64,000 bases of DNA from Paludibacter sp. (GCA_028692715.1 JAQUWU010000006.1:62001-126000), one strand, 5' to 3'. Numbered from the stretch's first letter, positions 1-8,162 are shown. Notes: generated by a model not told the origin, from the sequence alone. Numbers and translations are program-made.

Positions 1-918
1 TTGAGTACAATGATGGACACCAACGACGAGTGGATTACTTCTCGCGTAGGTATCAAAGAACGCCGCATTTTGAAAGAACCAAATATCGGAACATCATTCA
101 TGGCGGCAAAAGCAATTGAAGATTTATTTTCAAAAACCGGTACTAAACCCGAAGAAATTGATTTGGTAGTTTGCGGTACTACAACACCCGATTTTATCTA
201 TCCTTCTGCTGCTTCAATGGCTGCCGAAAAAGTCGGTATTAAAAACGCATTAGCATTTGACTTACAAGCAGCATGTTCCGGATTTATAGTCGCTTTAACA
301 ACTGCTACAAGTTTTATACAATCAGGAAAATATAAAAAGATATTGGTTATTGGTGCTGATAAAATGTCAGCAATTACTGATTATACCGATCGTACTACTG
401 CTCCTCTCTTTGGAGATGGCGCCGGAGTAGTTCTTCTTGAACCAACCACCGAAGATTACGGTATAATGGATTCGTTGATTTATACTGATGGTGTTGGACT
501 AAAACATCTACATATTAAAGCAGGCGGGTCGGCAATGCCAACTACAAAAGAAACCATTGATAAAGGGTTGCATTACACTTATCAAGAAGGAACAAACGTA
601 TATAAATACGCTGTTACCAATATGGCCGAAGTTTCTGCCGACATAATGGACAAAAATAGTTTAACTCACGATGATGTTTCCTGGTTAATACCCCATCAGG
701 CAAATTTAAGAATTATCGATGCTGTTGTTCGCCGTACAAAAATTGAATACGAAAAAGTTATTATTAATATTGAACGTTTCGGCAACACTTCTGCAGCAAG
801 TATTCCTCTTTGTATGTGGGAGTCAGAAAAAAAGTTCAAAAAAGGTGACAGAATGATTCTTACTGCATTTGGTGCGGGATTTACCTGGGGATCAGTTTAT
901 CTAAAATGGGGTTATTAA
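1..918 (+). CDS. fabH: 3-oxoacyl-ACP synthase III (FabH), 5' end cut by window edge
   Basis: Condenses acetyl-CoA (or another acyl-CoA) with malonyl-ACP to start fatty acid synthesis in the cytoplasm. The visible 305 residues carry the whole thiolase-fold active site: Cys92 in AACSGF, His232 in HQAN and Asn262 in GNTSAAS, plus the family signature DTNDEWITSRVGI near the visible start. FabH is usually about 330 residues, and roughly 25-30 N-terminal residues normally precede DTNDEW, so the TTG at base 1 is an internal codon and the true start lies upstream of the window. A hairpin terminator follows the stop. Identification is secure; the acyl-CoA preference cannot be read. Confidence 0.95.
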   Translation: MSTMMDTNDEWITSRVGIKERRILKEPNIGTSFMAAKAIEDLFSKTGTKPEEIDLVVCGTTTPDFIYPSAASMAAEKVGIKNALAFDLQAACSGFIVALTTATSFIQSGKYKKILVIGADKMSAITDYTDRTTAPLFGDGAGVVLLEPTTEDYGIMDSLIYTDGVGLKHLHIKAGGSAMPTTKETIDKGLHYTYQEGTNVYKYAVTNMAEVSADIMDKNSLTHDDVSWLIPHQANLRIIDAVVRRTKIEYEKVIINIERFGNTSAASIPLCMWESEKKFKKGDRMILTAFGAGFTWGSVYLKWGY

Positions 919-937
919 TCTTATTTTTAACAAACAC

Positions 938-973
938 AAAAAGAGCCAACTTTAAAAAAGTACGGCTCTTTTT
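938..973. terminator. Bidirectional terminator between fabH and the nitroreductase gene
   Basis: A perfect 10-bp inverted repeat (AAAAAGAGCC at 938-947, GGCTCTTTTT at 964-973) with T-runs on both strands lies between two convergent genes, so it can end transcription from either side. Confidence 0.8.
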
Positions 974-990
974 AGTTGATTCTTTTGGTA

Positions 991-1617
991 TTATCTGAAA
1001 TCGAATAATGACTCTTTGCTTTTTCTAACTTTAGTAGCTTTCGACAAATAATCATTTTTTTCGTCGCGATAACCTAACGCTAAAACATTCACAGCACTGA
1101 AACCTTCTTCTGATAAACCGAGTATTTTATCCATAGCTTCGGCACTAAATCCTTCCATTGGTGTGGCATCAACGTCTTCCATGGCAGCAGCTACAATTCC
1201 AATTCCAAATGCAATATAGGCCTGACGTGCTGTCCAAACAAAGTTTTTATCTTCTGACCCTGCAATTACTCCACCAAACATTGCTTTAAAATCACTCAAA
1301 CTTTCAATTTTAATTCCTCTTGTGTCGGCAATTAATTGAATATATTCATCCACCTGCTCTGCATCAATATTTTTCTTAGCCGCAAAAACCAGCAAATGTG
1401 ATCCTTCTTTAATTTGTGGCTGCTGACAAGCTTCGTTGAAGATTTTTTCTAGTAGTTCTTTATTCTCTATCACGATAACTTTAAAAGGCTGTAAACCGTA
1501 TGACGTAGGTGCCAGACGTACTGCTTCAAGGATTTTATCTACTTTTTCCTGCGAAACTTTTGTTCCATTCATCCGTTTTGTGGCATATCGCCAATTTAAT
1601 TTTTCTATTAAATTCAT
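991..1617 (-). CDS. Nitroreductase-family NAD(P)H-dependent flavoprotein
   Basis: About 208 residues, the usual length of NfsB-type nitroreductases, which are FMN-binding dimeric oxidoreductases. Family features are the N-terminal RYATKRMNG segment (phosphate/FMN side), RLAPTSYGLQPFKVIVI, and the C-terminal SAVNVLALGYRDE stretch. I take the ATG at 1617; an in-frame TTG two codons upstream (1623) is less likely. The adjacent tetR gene points the same way, and matching palindromes sit before each gene, so this is the probable regulated target. The natural substrate is unknown: nitroaromatic, quinone or other electrophile detoxification are all possible. Confidence 0.88.
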   Translation of the reverse strand: MNLIEKLNWRYATKRMNGTKVSQEKVDKILEAVRLAPTSYGLQPFKVIVIENKELLEKIFNEACQQPQIKEGSHLLVFAAKKNIDAEQVDEYIQLIADTRGIKIESLSDFKAMFGGVIAGSEDKNFVWTARQAYIAFGIGIVAAAMEDVDATPMEGFSAEAMDKILGLSEEGFSAVNVLALGYRDEKNDYLSKATKVRKSKESLFDFR

Positions 1618-1654
1618 TTTCAATTTTTTTATTGATTTGTAATACTAACACCTA

Positions 1655-1674
1655 AAATGAACGTTTGTTCATTT
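1655..1674. promoter_or_regulatory. Candidate TetR operator in front of the nitroreductase gene
   Basis: Perfect 8-bp arms AAATGAAC (1655-1662) and GTTCATTT (1667-1674) are separated by four bases. The same half-site GAAC/GTTC forms the palindrome before the tetR gene at 2271-2284. It lies about 40 bp upstream of the nitroreductase start. Confidence 0.6.
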
Positions 1675-1685
1675 ATAATTTATAT

Positions 1686-2258
1686 TTATTGTGAAATGGA
1701 TCTCCAAGATGATTCAAAAATCTGAATCAAATCATTCATTGGAATTTCATTTCCTGATATTTTATTCTTTTTTACTAAACTGCTAATTGGTGCAAATAGT
1801 AAACTGTAGATAAAATCATTATCCATTGGAAGAATTAATTTTGTTGCCTTGGCTGTTTCAAACAATTCTTCAAAAGTGGGGCAATAATCCATATTATATT
1901 TCTTTTCAACTTGTTGAATCAACGGACAATTTGAAAAATTTTCCTGAAAGACATATTCATCAATATTTTCTGTAATATACTGATAATGATTTATCCATAT
2001 ATTTCTGAATGTACTTTTTGAAGGTGATAATTCACTCCCTTCCTTAAAATAAGATTTTCCTAATTTTGTTTTGGTACTGATATAAAGTTTATTAATCATA
2101 TCATCCTTATTGTCAAAATACAGATAAATAGTAGCAGCTGAAACATTGGCCTCCTTTGCAATTTTCGACATTGAACTTCCCTGAAAACCCTCTCTGTTTA
2201 TTACTTTGATAGCTGCCCTGTATATTCTGTGTACTTTTTCATCATCTTTTATTCTCAT
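1686..2258 (-). CDS. TetR/AcrR-family transcriptional regulator
   Basis: A 190-residue protein. The N-terminal helix-turn-helix lies at about residues 20-50 (SMSKIAKEANVSAATIYLYF, then KDDMINKLY), the classic TetR DNA-binding segment. The C-terminal ligand domain is divergent and resembles no specific subgroup I know. The gene lies just upstream of, and co-directional with, the nitroreductase gene. Near-identical palindromes precede both genes, suggesting autoregulation and control of the nitroreductase by a small-molecule ligand that cannot be read from sequence. Confidence 0.9.
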   Translation of the reverse strand: MRIKDDEKVHRIYRAAIKVINREGFQGSSMSKIAKEANVSAATIYLYFDNKDDMINKLYISTKTKLGKSYFKEGSELSPSKSTFRNIWINHYQYITENIDEYVFQENFSNCPLIQQVEKKYNMDYCPTFEELFETAKATKLILPMDNDFIYSLLFAPISSLVKKNKISGNEIPMNDLIQIFESSWRSISQ

Positions 2259-2270
2259 GGCGGTATTATA

Positions 2271-2284
2271 AATGAACGTTCATT
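2271..2284. promoter_or_regulatory. Candidate TetR operator in front of tetR
   Basis: Perfect 14-bp palindrome AATGAACGTTCATT, followed by a further CATT at 2285-2288, just 12 bp upstream of the tetR start codon. It shares half-sites with 1655-1674, although the centre spacing differs by 4 bp. Confidence 0.6.
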
Positions 2285-2397
2285 CATTATAACATTATTT
2301 CCTTGAAATTGTTTTTAAAAAACAGAAAATATATTCAAGTAAAAAGCATCTTAATTTTATTTTACTTACTTTTAATAAAAAAAAAAAATGAAACAGA

Positions 2398-2426
2398 GTA
2401 GGAAATCAGATTAAATGATGTCTAAC
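2398..2426 (+). promoter_or_regulatory. Candidate ECF-sigma promoter before the sigma gene
   Basis: GTAGGAAA (2398-2405), 13 bases, then TGTCTAAC (2419-2426), 23 bases before the sigma factor start. The same two blocks with the same 13-base spacing recur at 2996-3024. GGAA and GTCTAA resemble the -35 and -10 elements recognised by ECF sigma factors in general, though the spacer is slightly short. Confidence 0.45.
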
Positions 2427-2449
2427 TAACAGAAACAAATAATTACTGC

Positions 2450-3007
2450 ATGTCCGAACAGGAAATAATTCAGAATATAGTGAACGGTGACAGTTCGAAA
2501 TTCAGGGGATTGGTGGAAAAATACCAACCAATGGTATTTCGCACGGTAATGGGCTTTGTACATTCCAAAGAAGATGCCGAAGATCTAACTCAGGATGTTT
2601 TTATATCTATTTATCAGTCATTAAATAGATTTCAGGGTGATTCTGAATTTTCAACATGGCTGTATCGTATTGCAGTAAATACTTCCATCAATTATGTAAA
2701 CAAACAGAACAGAAGAAATCTCTTTCAACAGGTAGGTGATTTTTTCCAGAACATAAATTCAAATGAGAATTTCGAAAAAAATCCGGAAGAACTAACTATT
2801 GAAAAAGAGAGAGAACACCATATAAAAAAGGCTATTGATTCATTATCAGAAAAGCAACGAACAGCATTTGTGTTGAGTAAATACGATAATCTTTCGCAGA
2901 AGGAAATTGCCAACATCATGAATATCTCAGAAGGTGCAGTTGAGCAACATTTACAACGGGCAAAAAAAAATCTGCAACAAAATTTAGCTTCATTAGTAGG
3001 AAAATAA
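2450..3007 (+). CDS. ECF-subfamily RNA polymerase sigma factor
   Basis: A 185-residue sigma-70 family protein with only regions 2 and 4. Region 2 spans about residues 15-85 (EDAEDLTQDVFISIYQSL, then FSTWLYRIAVNTSINYV). Region 4 spans about 125-175 (LSEKQRTAFVLSKYDNLSQ, then EIANIMNISEGAVEQHL). It should direct RNA polymerase to stress-responsive promoters. It heads a compact operon with a small one-span membrane protein (probable anti-sigma factor) and envelope proteins, so an envelope or metal stress is the likely signal. Repeated promoter-like blocks before this gene and before the next suggest autoregulation. Confidence 0.92.
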   Translation: MSEQEIIQNIVNGDSSKFRGLVEKYQPMVFRTVMGFVHSKEDAEDLTQDVFISIYQSLNRFQGDSEFSTWLYRIAVNTSINYVNKQNRRNLFQQVGDFFQNINSNENFEKNPEELTIEKEREHHIKKAIDSLSEKQRTAFVLSKYDNLSQKEIANIMNISEGAVEQHLQRAKKNLQQNLASLVGK

Positions 3008-3024
3008 AAACAAAATTGTCTAAC
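2996..3024 (+). promoter_or_regulatory. Second copy of the candidate ECF-sigma promoter, before the anti-sigma gene
   Basis: GTAGGAAA (2996-3003), 13 bases, TGTCTAAC (3017-3024), overlapping the last codons of the sigma gene and ending 19 bases before the next start codon. Sixteen defined positions and the spacing are identical to 2398-2426. Confidence 0.42.
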
Positions 3025-3043
3025 ATTATAAAAGCCAGAAATT

Positions 3044-3325
3044 ATGAATACCGAAGACTATATAAATAATTTTATAACCAAAGAAAAAAATGTAGATCCA
3101 AATCCATTTTTGGTAACACGCATTATGTCGGAAGTGGAAACTCCAGCACCAAAGTCTGTAAAATTATGGCAAACATTAGCTGTTGCAGCCAGTATTTCGT
3201 TTATGGTATTTATTGGTATTGGAATTGGAAATACATATAATTATACTGCAAACTATGCAGGATTAAATTTGAACGATAGCAACATTGAAAATTTCATTCT
3301 CTATAATTCAACTGAAAATGAATAA
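3044..3325 (+). CDS. Small single-span membrane protein, probable anti-sigma factor
   Basis: A 93-residue protein with a polar N-terminal 40 residues (DPNPFLVTRIMSEVE), one membrane segment at about 42-62 and a short outer tail. No database-style family signature is recognisable. Position directly after an ECF sigma gene, small size and one transmembrane helix with a cytoplasmic N-terminus fit a minimal anti-sigma factor. Its 3' end overlaps the next gene by 8 bases, indicating translational coupling. The function is inferred from context only. Confidence 0.7.
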   Translation: MNTEDYINNFITKEKNVDPNPFLVTRIMSEVETPAPKSVKLWQTLAVAASISFMVFIGIGIGNTYNYTANYAGLNLNDSNIENFILYNSTENE

Positions 3326-3848
3326 AAATAATATACTCAGCTGGTTAGTAGTGCTACTGTTAATTTTGAATATCACTACAATAACTACAATTGTAATTCA
3401 TAATTACCGTGAAAACAATGACGGTCAAAATTTCTCATTAGGTTCTGATGGACAGAATATGTTAAATGGACGTTATATGAGACAGGTTGTAGGCTTTGAC
3501 AATGAACAAATGGGATTATTCAGGAGTGCAAAACACGAATTTCAGCCAACAGCTAATCAAATAATTAACAGTATTGATTCAATTAAAACCGAGATGTTTC
3601 GTGAATTAAACAATAATCAAACCGATACAAATAAACTCAATAATTTATCAGACAAAATTGGGAGTTTACATGCTGACTTAAAAAAGGAAACAAACGGTTT
3701 TTACCTGACAATAAAATCAATTTGTAGACCTGAACAACAAGAAAAATTAAAAGAGGTTTTCACTCCATTGTTCAGAAATGTTCCGGAAAATTGTACTAGC
3801 GGAAACAGAAATGGAATGGGAAGTGGAAAAGGATTTCGAAATCAATAA
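3318..3848 (+). CDS. Spy/CpxP-like periplasmic protein (heavy-metal sensor type), membrane-anchored
   Basis: 176 residues from the ATG at 3318, which overlaps the previous stop codon. An N-terminal anchor (about residues 8-28) is followed by a helical periplasmic domain. It contains the pattern typical of Spy/CpxP/ZraP-like proteins: FQPTANQIINSIDSIKTEMF, then LSDKIGSLHADLKKETNGFY, then CRPEQQEKLKEVFTPLF. Family members are periplasmic chaperones or metal-binding stress sensors. The C-terminus is glycine- and asparagine-rich. In this operon it may sense or relieve the stress that activates the sigma factor. Two cysteines (in ICRPEQ and ENCTSG) could bind metal. Confidence 0.75.
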   Translation: MNKNNILSWLVVLLLILNITTITTIVIHNYRENNDGQNFSLGSDGQNMLNGRYMRQVVGFDNEQMGLFRSAKHEFQPTANQIINSIDSIKTEMFRELNNNQTDTNKLNNLSDKIGSLHADLKKETNGFYLTIKSICRPEQQEKLKEVFTPLFRNVPENCTSGNRNGMGSGKGFRNQ

Positions 3849-3882
3849 TATAAAGTTTAAAACCATTAAAAAAGAAAAAAAA

Positions 3883-4197
3883 ATGAAAGCAAAAATGTAT
3901 TTAGCAGCATTTGCAATAATGGCTACCGCAGGTTTAGTTTCAGCACAGAGTCAAGAAAAATCAGAAAAATCAGAATCAAAAAAATCATGTTATGTTGATG
4001 CAAACAACAATAACATTTGTGATAAACACGAAAATAAAACCTGTGCAAATGGTAATGGAAAGGGTTTAATGGACGGAAGTGGAAAAGGTAAAGGATTGCA
4101 GAATGCAAAGGGAAATGGACAAAAACAAGGAAAAGGAAACAAGAGAGGTGCAAATTTTGTAGATGCCAACAAAGATGGTGTTTGCGATAACAAATAG
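3883..4197 (+). CDS. Small secreted protein with two acidic Asp/Asn repeats
   Basis: 104 residues starting at the ATG at 3883, giving a clean signal peptide (MKAKMYLAAFAIMATAGLVS, cleaved near AQS). The mature part has two copies of a short motif, YVDANNNNICDKHEN near its start and FVDANKDGVCDNK at its end. They are separated by a low-complexity Gly/Lys/Asn stretch with GKG repeats. The D-x-N-x-D/N pattern resembles the calcium loops of EF-hand or thrombospondin type 3 repeats, here with an added cysteine. It sits in the ECF operon. A metal- or calcium-binding envelope role is a guess; the real function is unknown. Confidence 0.7.
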   Translation: MKAKMYLAAFAIMATAGLVSAQSQEKSEKSESKKSCYVDANNNNICDKHENKTCANGNGKGLMDGSGKGKGLQNAKGNGQKQGKGNKRGANFVDANKDGVCDNK

Positions 4198-4255
4198 ATA
4201 TCATTTAAAAATTAGGCATTTACCAAGTGTTCAAATAACATAAAAAACTAACATC

Positions 4256-4954
4256 ATGAAAAATTTATTTTTATTCTCAACAGCTTTGTTTACAGCGCTT
4301 GTAATTAGCTCTTGTAATTCAGACGACCTTAATTTACAAGCTGCTGAAGTAGCTGAAAGCAATTATATGTACGAAATGAATGAACTTCCTACATTTTCAT
4401 CACCCGTTAATGAAATATCTCAAACCGAAATTGACGGATTAATTCAAATGCGTGAAGAAGAAAAATTAGCTCTTGATGTATACGATTCATTTTATGACAG
4501 TTACAAGTTAGTTGTTTTCGATCGTATTTCGAACAGTGAATCAAGACATACCACTGCTGTTTTATCACTTATAAATTATTTTGGATTATCTGATCCTGCA
4601 AAAACAGAAATAGGTCAATTTTCAAATGCTGACATACAGACGCTTTACGATCAATTGATTGCCGCAGGAAACAGTTCTGTTGAAGCATTGAAAATTGGAG
4701 CTTATATCGAAGAATATGATATTGCTGATTTGAAGGAATTAATCAATGAAACTGAAAATATTGATATCAAAACTGTTTACTCTCATCTTCTTCGTGGTTC
4801 AGAAAATCACCTAAGAGCATTTGTTCGTAATCTAAAGGTAAGAGGGACTGTTTATGAACATCAATTGCTTAATTCAGACGATTACGATACAATTTTGAAA
4901 GGTGAAAGCATAGCTCCAGTTTTAGATTCAGCAGGTAATTGTATCAACAATTAA
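4256..4954 (+). CDS. DUF2202-family lipoprotein (ferritin-like fold)
   Basis: 232 residues. A lipobox (LVISSC, Cys20) marks an envelope lipoprotein. From about residue 60 the sequence matches DUF2202: IDGLIQMREEEKLALDVYDS, then FDRISNSESRHTTAVLSLI, then EEYDIADLKELI, then YSHLLRGSENHLRAFVRNL. The spaced Glu and His residues (EEEK, ESRH, ENHLRAF) are as expected for a di-metal four-helix bundle of the ferritin-like superfamily. The biochemical role of DUF2202 is unestablished. It is the last gene of the ECF operon and is followed by a terminator, supporting an envelope metal or oxidative stress theme. Confidence 0.85.
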   Translation: MKNLFLFSTALFTALVISSCNSDDLNLQAAEVAESNYMYEMNELPTFSSPVNEISQTEIDGLIQMREEEKLALDVYDSFYDSYKLVVFDRISNSESRHTTAVLSLINYFGLSDPAKTEIGQFSNADIQTLYDQLIAAGNSSVEALKIGAYIEEYDIADLKELINETENIDIKTVYSHLLRGSENHLRAFVRNLKVRGTVYEHQLLNSDDYDTILKGESIAPVLDSAGNCINN

Positions 4955-4979
4955 TCAGCTATTTTTTAAAAATTACAGG

Positions 4980-5010
4980 AAAAGGAATGGGATTCGTCCT
5001 GTTCCTTTTT
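4980..5010 (+). terminator. Terminator of the ECF operon
   Basis: AAAAGGAA (4980-4987) pairs with TTCCTTTT (5002-5009), with an inner GGA-TTCG-TCC hairpin and a T-run, starting 25 bases after the DUF2202 stop. Confidence 0.8.
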
Positions 5011-5537
5011 GATTTATTTCGGGTTTTCCGAAAAAAAAATGTCATGTTTTAATTTAACGTGAATTGGACATACAATTAGTAAGTTAGGGACTAAATAGAA
5101 GTAATAGATTTCAAATATTGTCTTATTTTTCTTTATTAAAGATAAAAACGGAATGCGGATTAAAGCAGAATAAACGGACCTGCCTGCAGCAGGCAGGTTC
5201 AAAAATCGGATTTATATATCGCTTTCAGCGATATAATTTTCAGACACTTGCATCTTAATCCTCCCCGATTTATCGGTGAAAAATTTTTTTATCCGTCATT
5301 TTAAGTTAAATAAGCTTCCCGATAGCTATCGTAGACAGTATTCTATTAACTCTTTTAAATGGGACATTATATAGTTCCATTTACTTATCAATAGATAACA
5401 GATATAATATTGAATGATTTCCTGTAGGGTATTAATATATTTATCCCCTATCGGAAAATTTATTACTTAAATTAAATATTCTATTGGTATTAATTCCCTA
5501 CAGGAAATTTGTTTTTCAGCAGCCCCTATTTTGAACT
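5011..5537. other. Intergenic region dominated by an imported-looking palindromic repeat
   Basis: No convincing gene. A short open frame on the minus strand crosses the palindromes and lacks coding character. The stretch holds the left copy of the 200-bp element (listed separately) and a palindromic CGATAGCTATCG core at 5320-5331. Beyond about 5400 it is plain AT-rich DNA before the convergent end of the OmpA-type gene. Confidence 0.6.
5176..5400 (+). repeat. Composite palindromic repeat, left copy
   Basis: Three hairpins in order: a CCTGCCT/AGGCAGG palindrome (5179-5197), ATATCGCT-TTC-AGCGATAT (5216-5234) and CCCCGAT-TT-ATCGGTG (5263-5278). These are followed by stretches such as ATCCGTCATTTTAAGTTAAA and TTTTAAATGGGACATTATAT. 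The same order reappears in reverse complement at about 8290-8500, on the other side of the next gene. No transposase is present; it behaves like a non-autonomous intergenic repeat. Confidence 0.75.
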
Positions 5538-8162
5538 TTAATTCAATATTTTTATTTCTACACGACGGTTTTTAGCTCTTCCTCCGCTGTTTTGATTGGT
5601 AGTCACAGGATTCTTTTCGCCATAACCAACAGTAATTAAACTATCGGCGGAACAGCCATCTTTTACCAAAAAAGTCTTTACAGCCTGAGCTCTTTTCTCA
5701 GATAGGATTTGATTAAACTCATCATTACCAATATTATCGGTATTTCCACCAATCTCTATTTTAAGACTCTTCGCCTGAATTATTTTACTCAGTCTTTTTA
5801 ATTCAGGAATCGAATAGTTTAGTAAAACACTTTTATTAAAATCGAAAAATATATTATTTACTTTTATAGCCATTCCTTTTTCCACCAGCTGTTTAAATGT
5901 GAATAAATCAAAATCTTCGCGTTCTTTCACTACACTCTTCACATTTCTTAAATCTACAAAATTTGAAACAGGAAGATATGAATTATCATCCACATAATAA
6001 CTGTAAATCTTCCCATTGGGTAAAACAAGGAAGTAACTTCCATCGCCAGGATCACTCTTTGACACGCCAAGACTTTTCCCCGTTTCCAGATCCTCCCATT
6101 TCACTTCTGTTGAAATTGCCCTATTTTCGGCATCAAGGACTTTCCCTGAAACCGTTGAAACATAATTCGGTCGGAGATGCCATGGTAAATTCACCCAGTA
6201 AATATCTTTGTCGCCGTTCATATTAAAATTAAAGATATCGTTATTAGCAGCCTCAAATGCGCTACCTAAATCATTAAAATCCAAAGAAGAAAAAAACTTT
6301 CCATTTGTCAAGGAAGAAATTTTCTTTAAATTACTGTAGGAGTAATTATTATCATACGAATCGAATAAAACAGTTTGTGTTTTATAAAGAATATTTTCAC
6401 TCTTCACTTTTACCATAACCGAGTCAATAGAAATACAACCCATTCCATCTGCATCGGTAAATAAAATAATTACTTTATTTGTAGAAGAAGGATTTGAATA
6501 TTTATTAAAATACTTACAAGCGGAATAATAAGCTTCAAATGTTGGCGTATCTCCTCCTACTTTTATACTATCAACAAACTGATTCAAAACAGCATAGCTT
6601 TTGGTGAAATTACACGAATCAATTATTGGAATTTCACACTTCCCTGCAAAAGTAAGAATTGAGACTTCCGAATTATTTTGAATAGCTGTTTCGCATACCG
6701 ACATAGTTGCATCTTTGAGCGCTTCTAATTTTTCACCTCTCATACTTCCGGAGACATCTAACAAAAGTAAAATGCTGGATTCAAAATAGGGTTTACGTTC
6801 GAACGAAAAATAGGCTTTATCACCTAAAGTAGTTATTTTATAACCCATATCCGATTCCTGAGTATTGATTTCCTTTCCTAAATTCACTGGCTCACTCCAG
6901 CAATTCCAACAGGAATCCGACAAACGGGTAGATTTGAAAACATCCAATTTTCCCAAACCACCATGACCATCCGAACTAAAATAGAGTGTTTTCATATCGG
7001 CATGTAAAAATGGACTTCGCTCACAATATTGTGTATTAATTGTCGAGCCCAGATTTATTGGGTCACTCCACTTTCTATCTTCTGTAAGCAGCGAAATATA
7101 GATATCAGATGGGTATAATTTATCACCATGATATTTTTGAATATTGCTGAATAAATTATAACCATTTGGGCGTGTAGAGGAAAATATTAATCCTTTTCCA
7201 TCACTCGTCAACATGCCATCAAGTTGCCAACCAACGGAATTAATAGTGCTGGAAAATTCAATTGCCTTTTCCCAACCGGCAGTTGATTTCTGAGAATAAA
7301 GTAATTTCCCCGATTTGAAAAACATCATTGTTTGTCCATCGGTAGAGATACTTATTGGGGCATCATTCGTATTTTTTGATGACAAATCACTTACAATTTT
7401 TGCTTCGCTCCAAACACCATTCACTTTATCGGAAATAAAAATATCTTCACCACCAACATTATCTTTCCTCCCTACTCCACAAAAATACATTTTTTCATCA
7501 TTCGCCGTAATTACAGGCGAAAACTCACCACCTGACTCAGTGTTAATGCCATTCCCTACCGAATTAATTACAACAGTATTATTCCATTTATCATTTAACA
7601 AACTCAGTAAATTTATATAATGCTTGTTATTTCTTCCAAAAAAAGGAGCATACAATTCAGCTTGTTTAATGGCTTTCCTCCAATTTTTTGAGGCAATATC
7701 CGATGCGATCATTTTTTGTAATGCAACAAATGCTTTTTCGTTAGGAGCTGCTAAACGAATGTATTCATCATATTTTTTGAATTTCCAATCATTATAAGGG
7801 CGATGGAGCATCAATTTATTGCCAATTTTCGCCAATTCATAGTCTTTTGCACGGACATCTTTTGGAAATTCATTCGCATAATTTTTGTAGAAAAAATCAA
7901 GAGATTGTTCTTCGCCATCTGCAGTAATAATATCATGATACCGTTTTAATGTAGACATGCGTTTTACTCCGGTTAAACTATCAATACAAATTTTCAACAA
8001 TTTCGTATCACTGTTTTTAAAAGCAACTCCCAATATACTATCGATTTTAAAAGTTGTTGTTAAAACATTATTTGTACAAAAACATTTTTGACAAAAAAAT
8101 GGATTTACACAGGCAATTATAAAAATTGAAAAAAGAAATAGCAATTTTAATTTAGTAGGCAT
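5538..8162 (-). CDS. OmpA-family lipoprotein with PD40 propeller and an inserted VWA domain
   Basis: 874 residues from the ATG at 8162. A farther ATG at 8204 overlaps the probable -7 box and is rejected. Order: signal with lipobox IIAC (Cys18); helical TPR-like stretch to about 190; PD40/WD40-like beta-propeller repeats at about 210-440 (GGEFSPVITANDEKMYFCG, then SPFLHADMKTLYFSSDG); a von Willebrand A domain with MIDAS motif DVSGSM near 468; a carboxypeptidase-regulatory-like beta-sandwich near 665-730; C-terminal OmpA peptidoglycan-binding domain (about 770-874: FFDFNKSVLL, GNTDNIGNDEFN, KNRRVEIKI). PD40-OmpA proteins are common in Bacteroidota, some linked to gliding/T9SS, but a VWA domain between the two is less usual. 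Probably an outer-membrane lipoprotein anchored to peptidoglycan; the ligand is unknown. Confidence 0.88.
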   Translation of the reverse strand: MPTKLKLLFLFSIFIIACVNPFFCQKCFCTNNVLTTTFKIDSILGVAFKNSDTKLLKICIDSLTGVKRMSTLKRYHDIITADGEEQSLDFFYKNYANEFPKDVRAKDYELAKIGNKLMLHRPYNDWKFKKYDEYIRLAAPNEKAFVALQKMIASDIASKNWRKAIKQAELYAPFFGRNNKHYINLLSLLNDKWNNTVVINSVGNGINTESGGEFSPVITANDEKMYFCGVGRKDNVGGEDIFISDKVNGVWSEAKIVSDLSSKNTNDAPISISTDGQTMMFFKSGKLLYSQKSTAGWEKAIEFSSTINSVGWQLDGMLTSDGKGLIFSSTRPNGYNLFSNIQKYHGDKLYPSDIYISLLTEDRKWSDPINLGSTINTQYCERSPFLHADMKTLYFSSDGHGGLGKLDVFKSTRLSDSCWNCWSEPVNLGKEINTQESDMGYKITTLGDKAYFSFERKPYFESSILLLLDVSGSMRGEKLEALKDATMSVCETAIQNNSEVSILTFAGKCEIPIIDSCNFTKSYAVLNQFVDSIKVGGDTPTFEAYYSACKYFNKYSNPSSTNKVIILFTDADGMGCISIDSVMVKVKSENILYKTQTVLFDSYDNNYSYSNLKKISSLTNGKFFSSLDFNDLGSAFEAANNDIFNFNMNGDKDIYWVNLPWHLRPNYVSTVSGKVLDAENRAISTEVKWEDLETGKSLGVSKSDPGDGSYFLVLPNGKIYSYYVDDNSYLPVSNFVDLRNVKSVVKEREDFDLFTFKQLVEKGMAIKVNNIFFDFNKSVLLNYSIPELKRLSKIIQAKSLKIEIGGNTDNIGNDEFNQILSEKRAQAVKTFLVKDGCSADSLITVGYGEKNPVTTNQNSGGRAKNRRVEIKILN

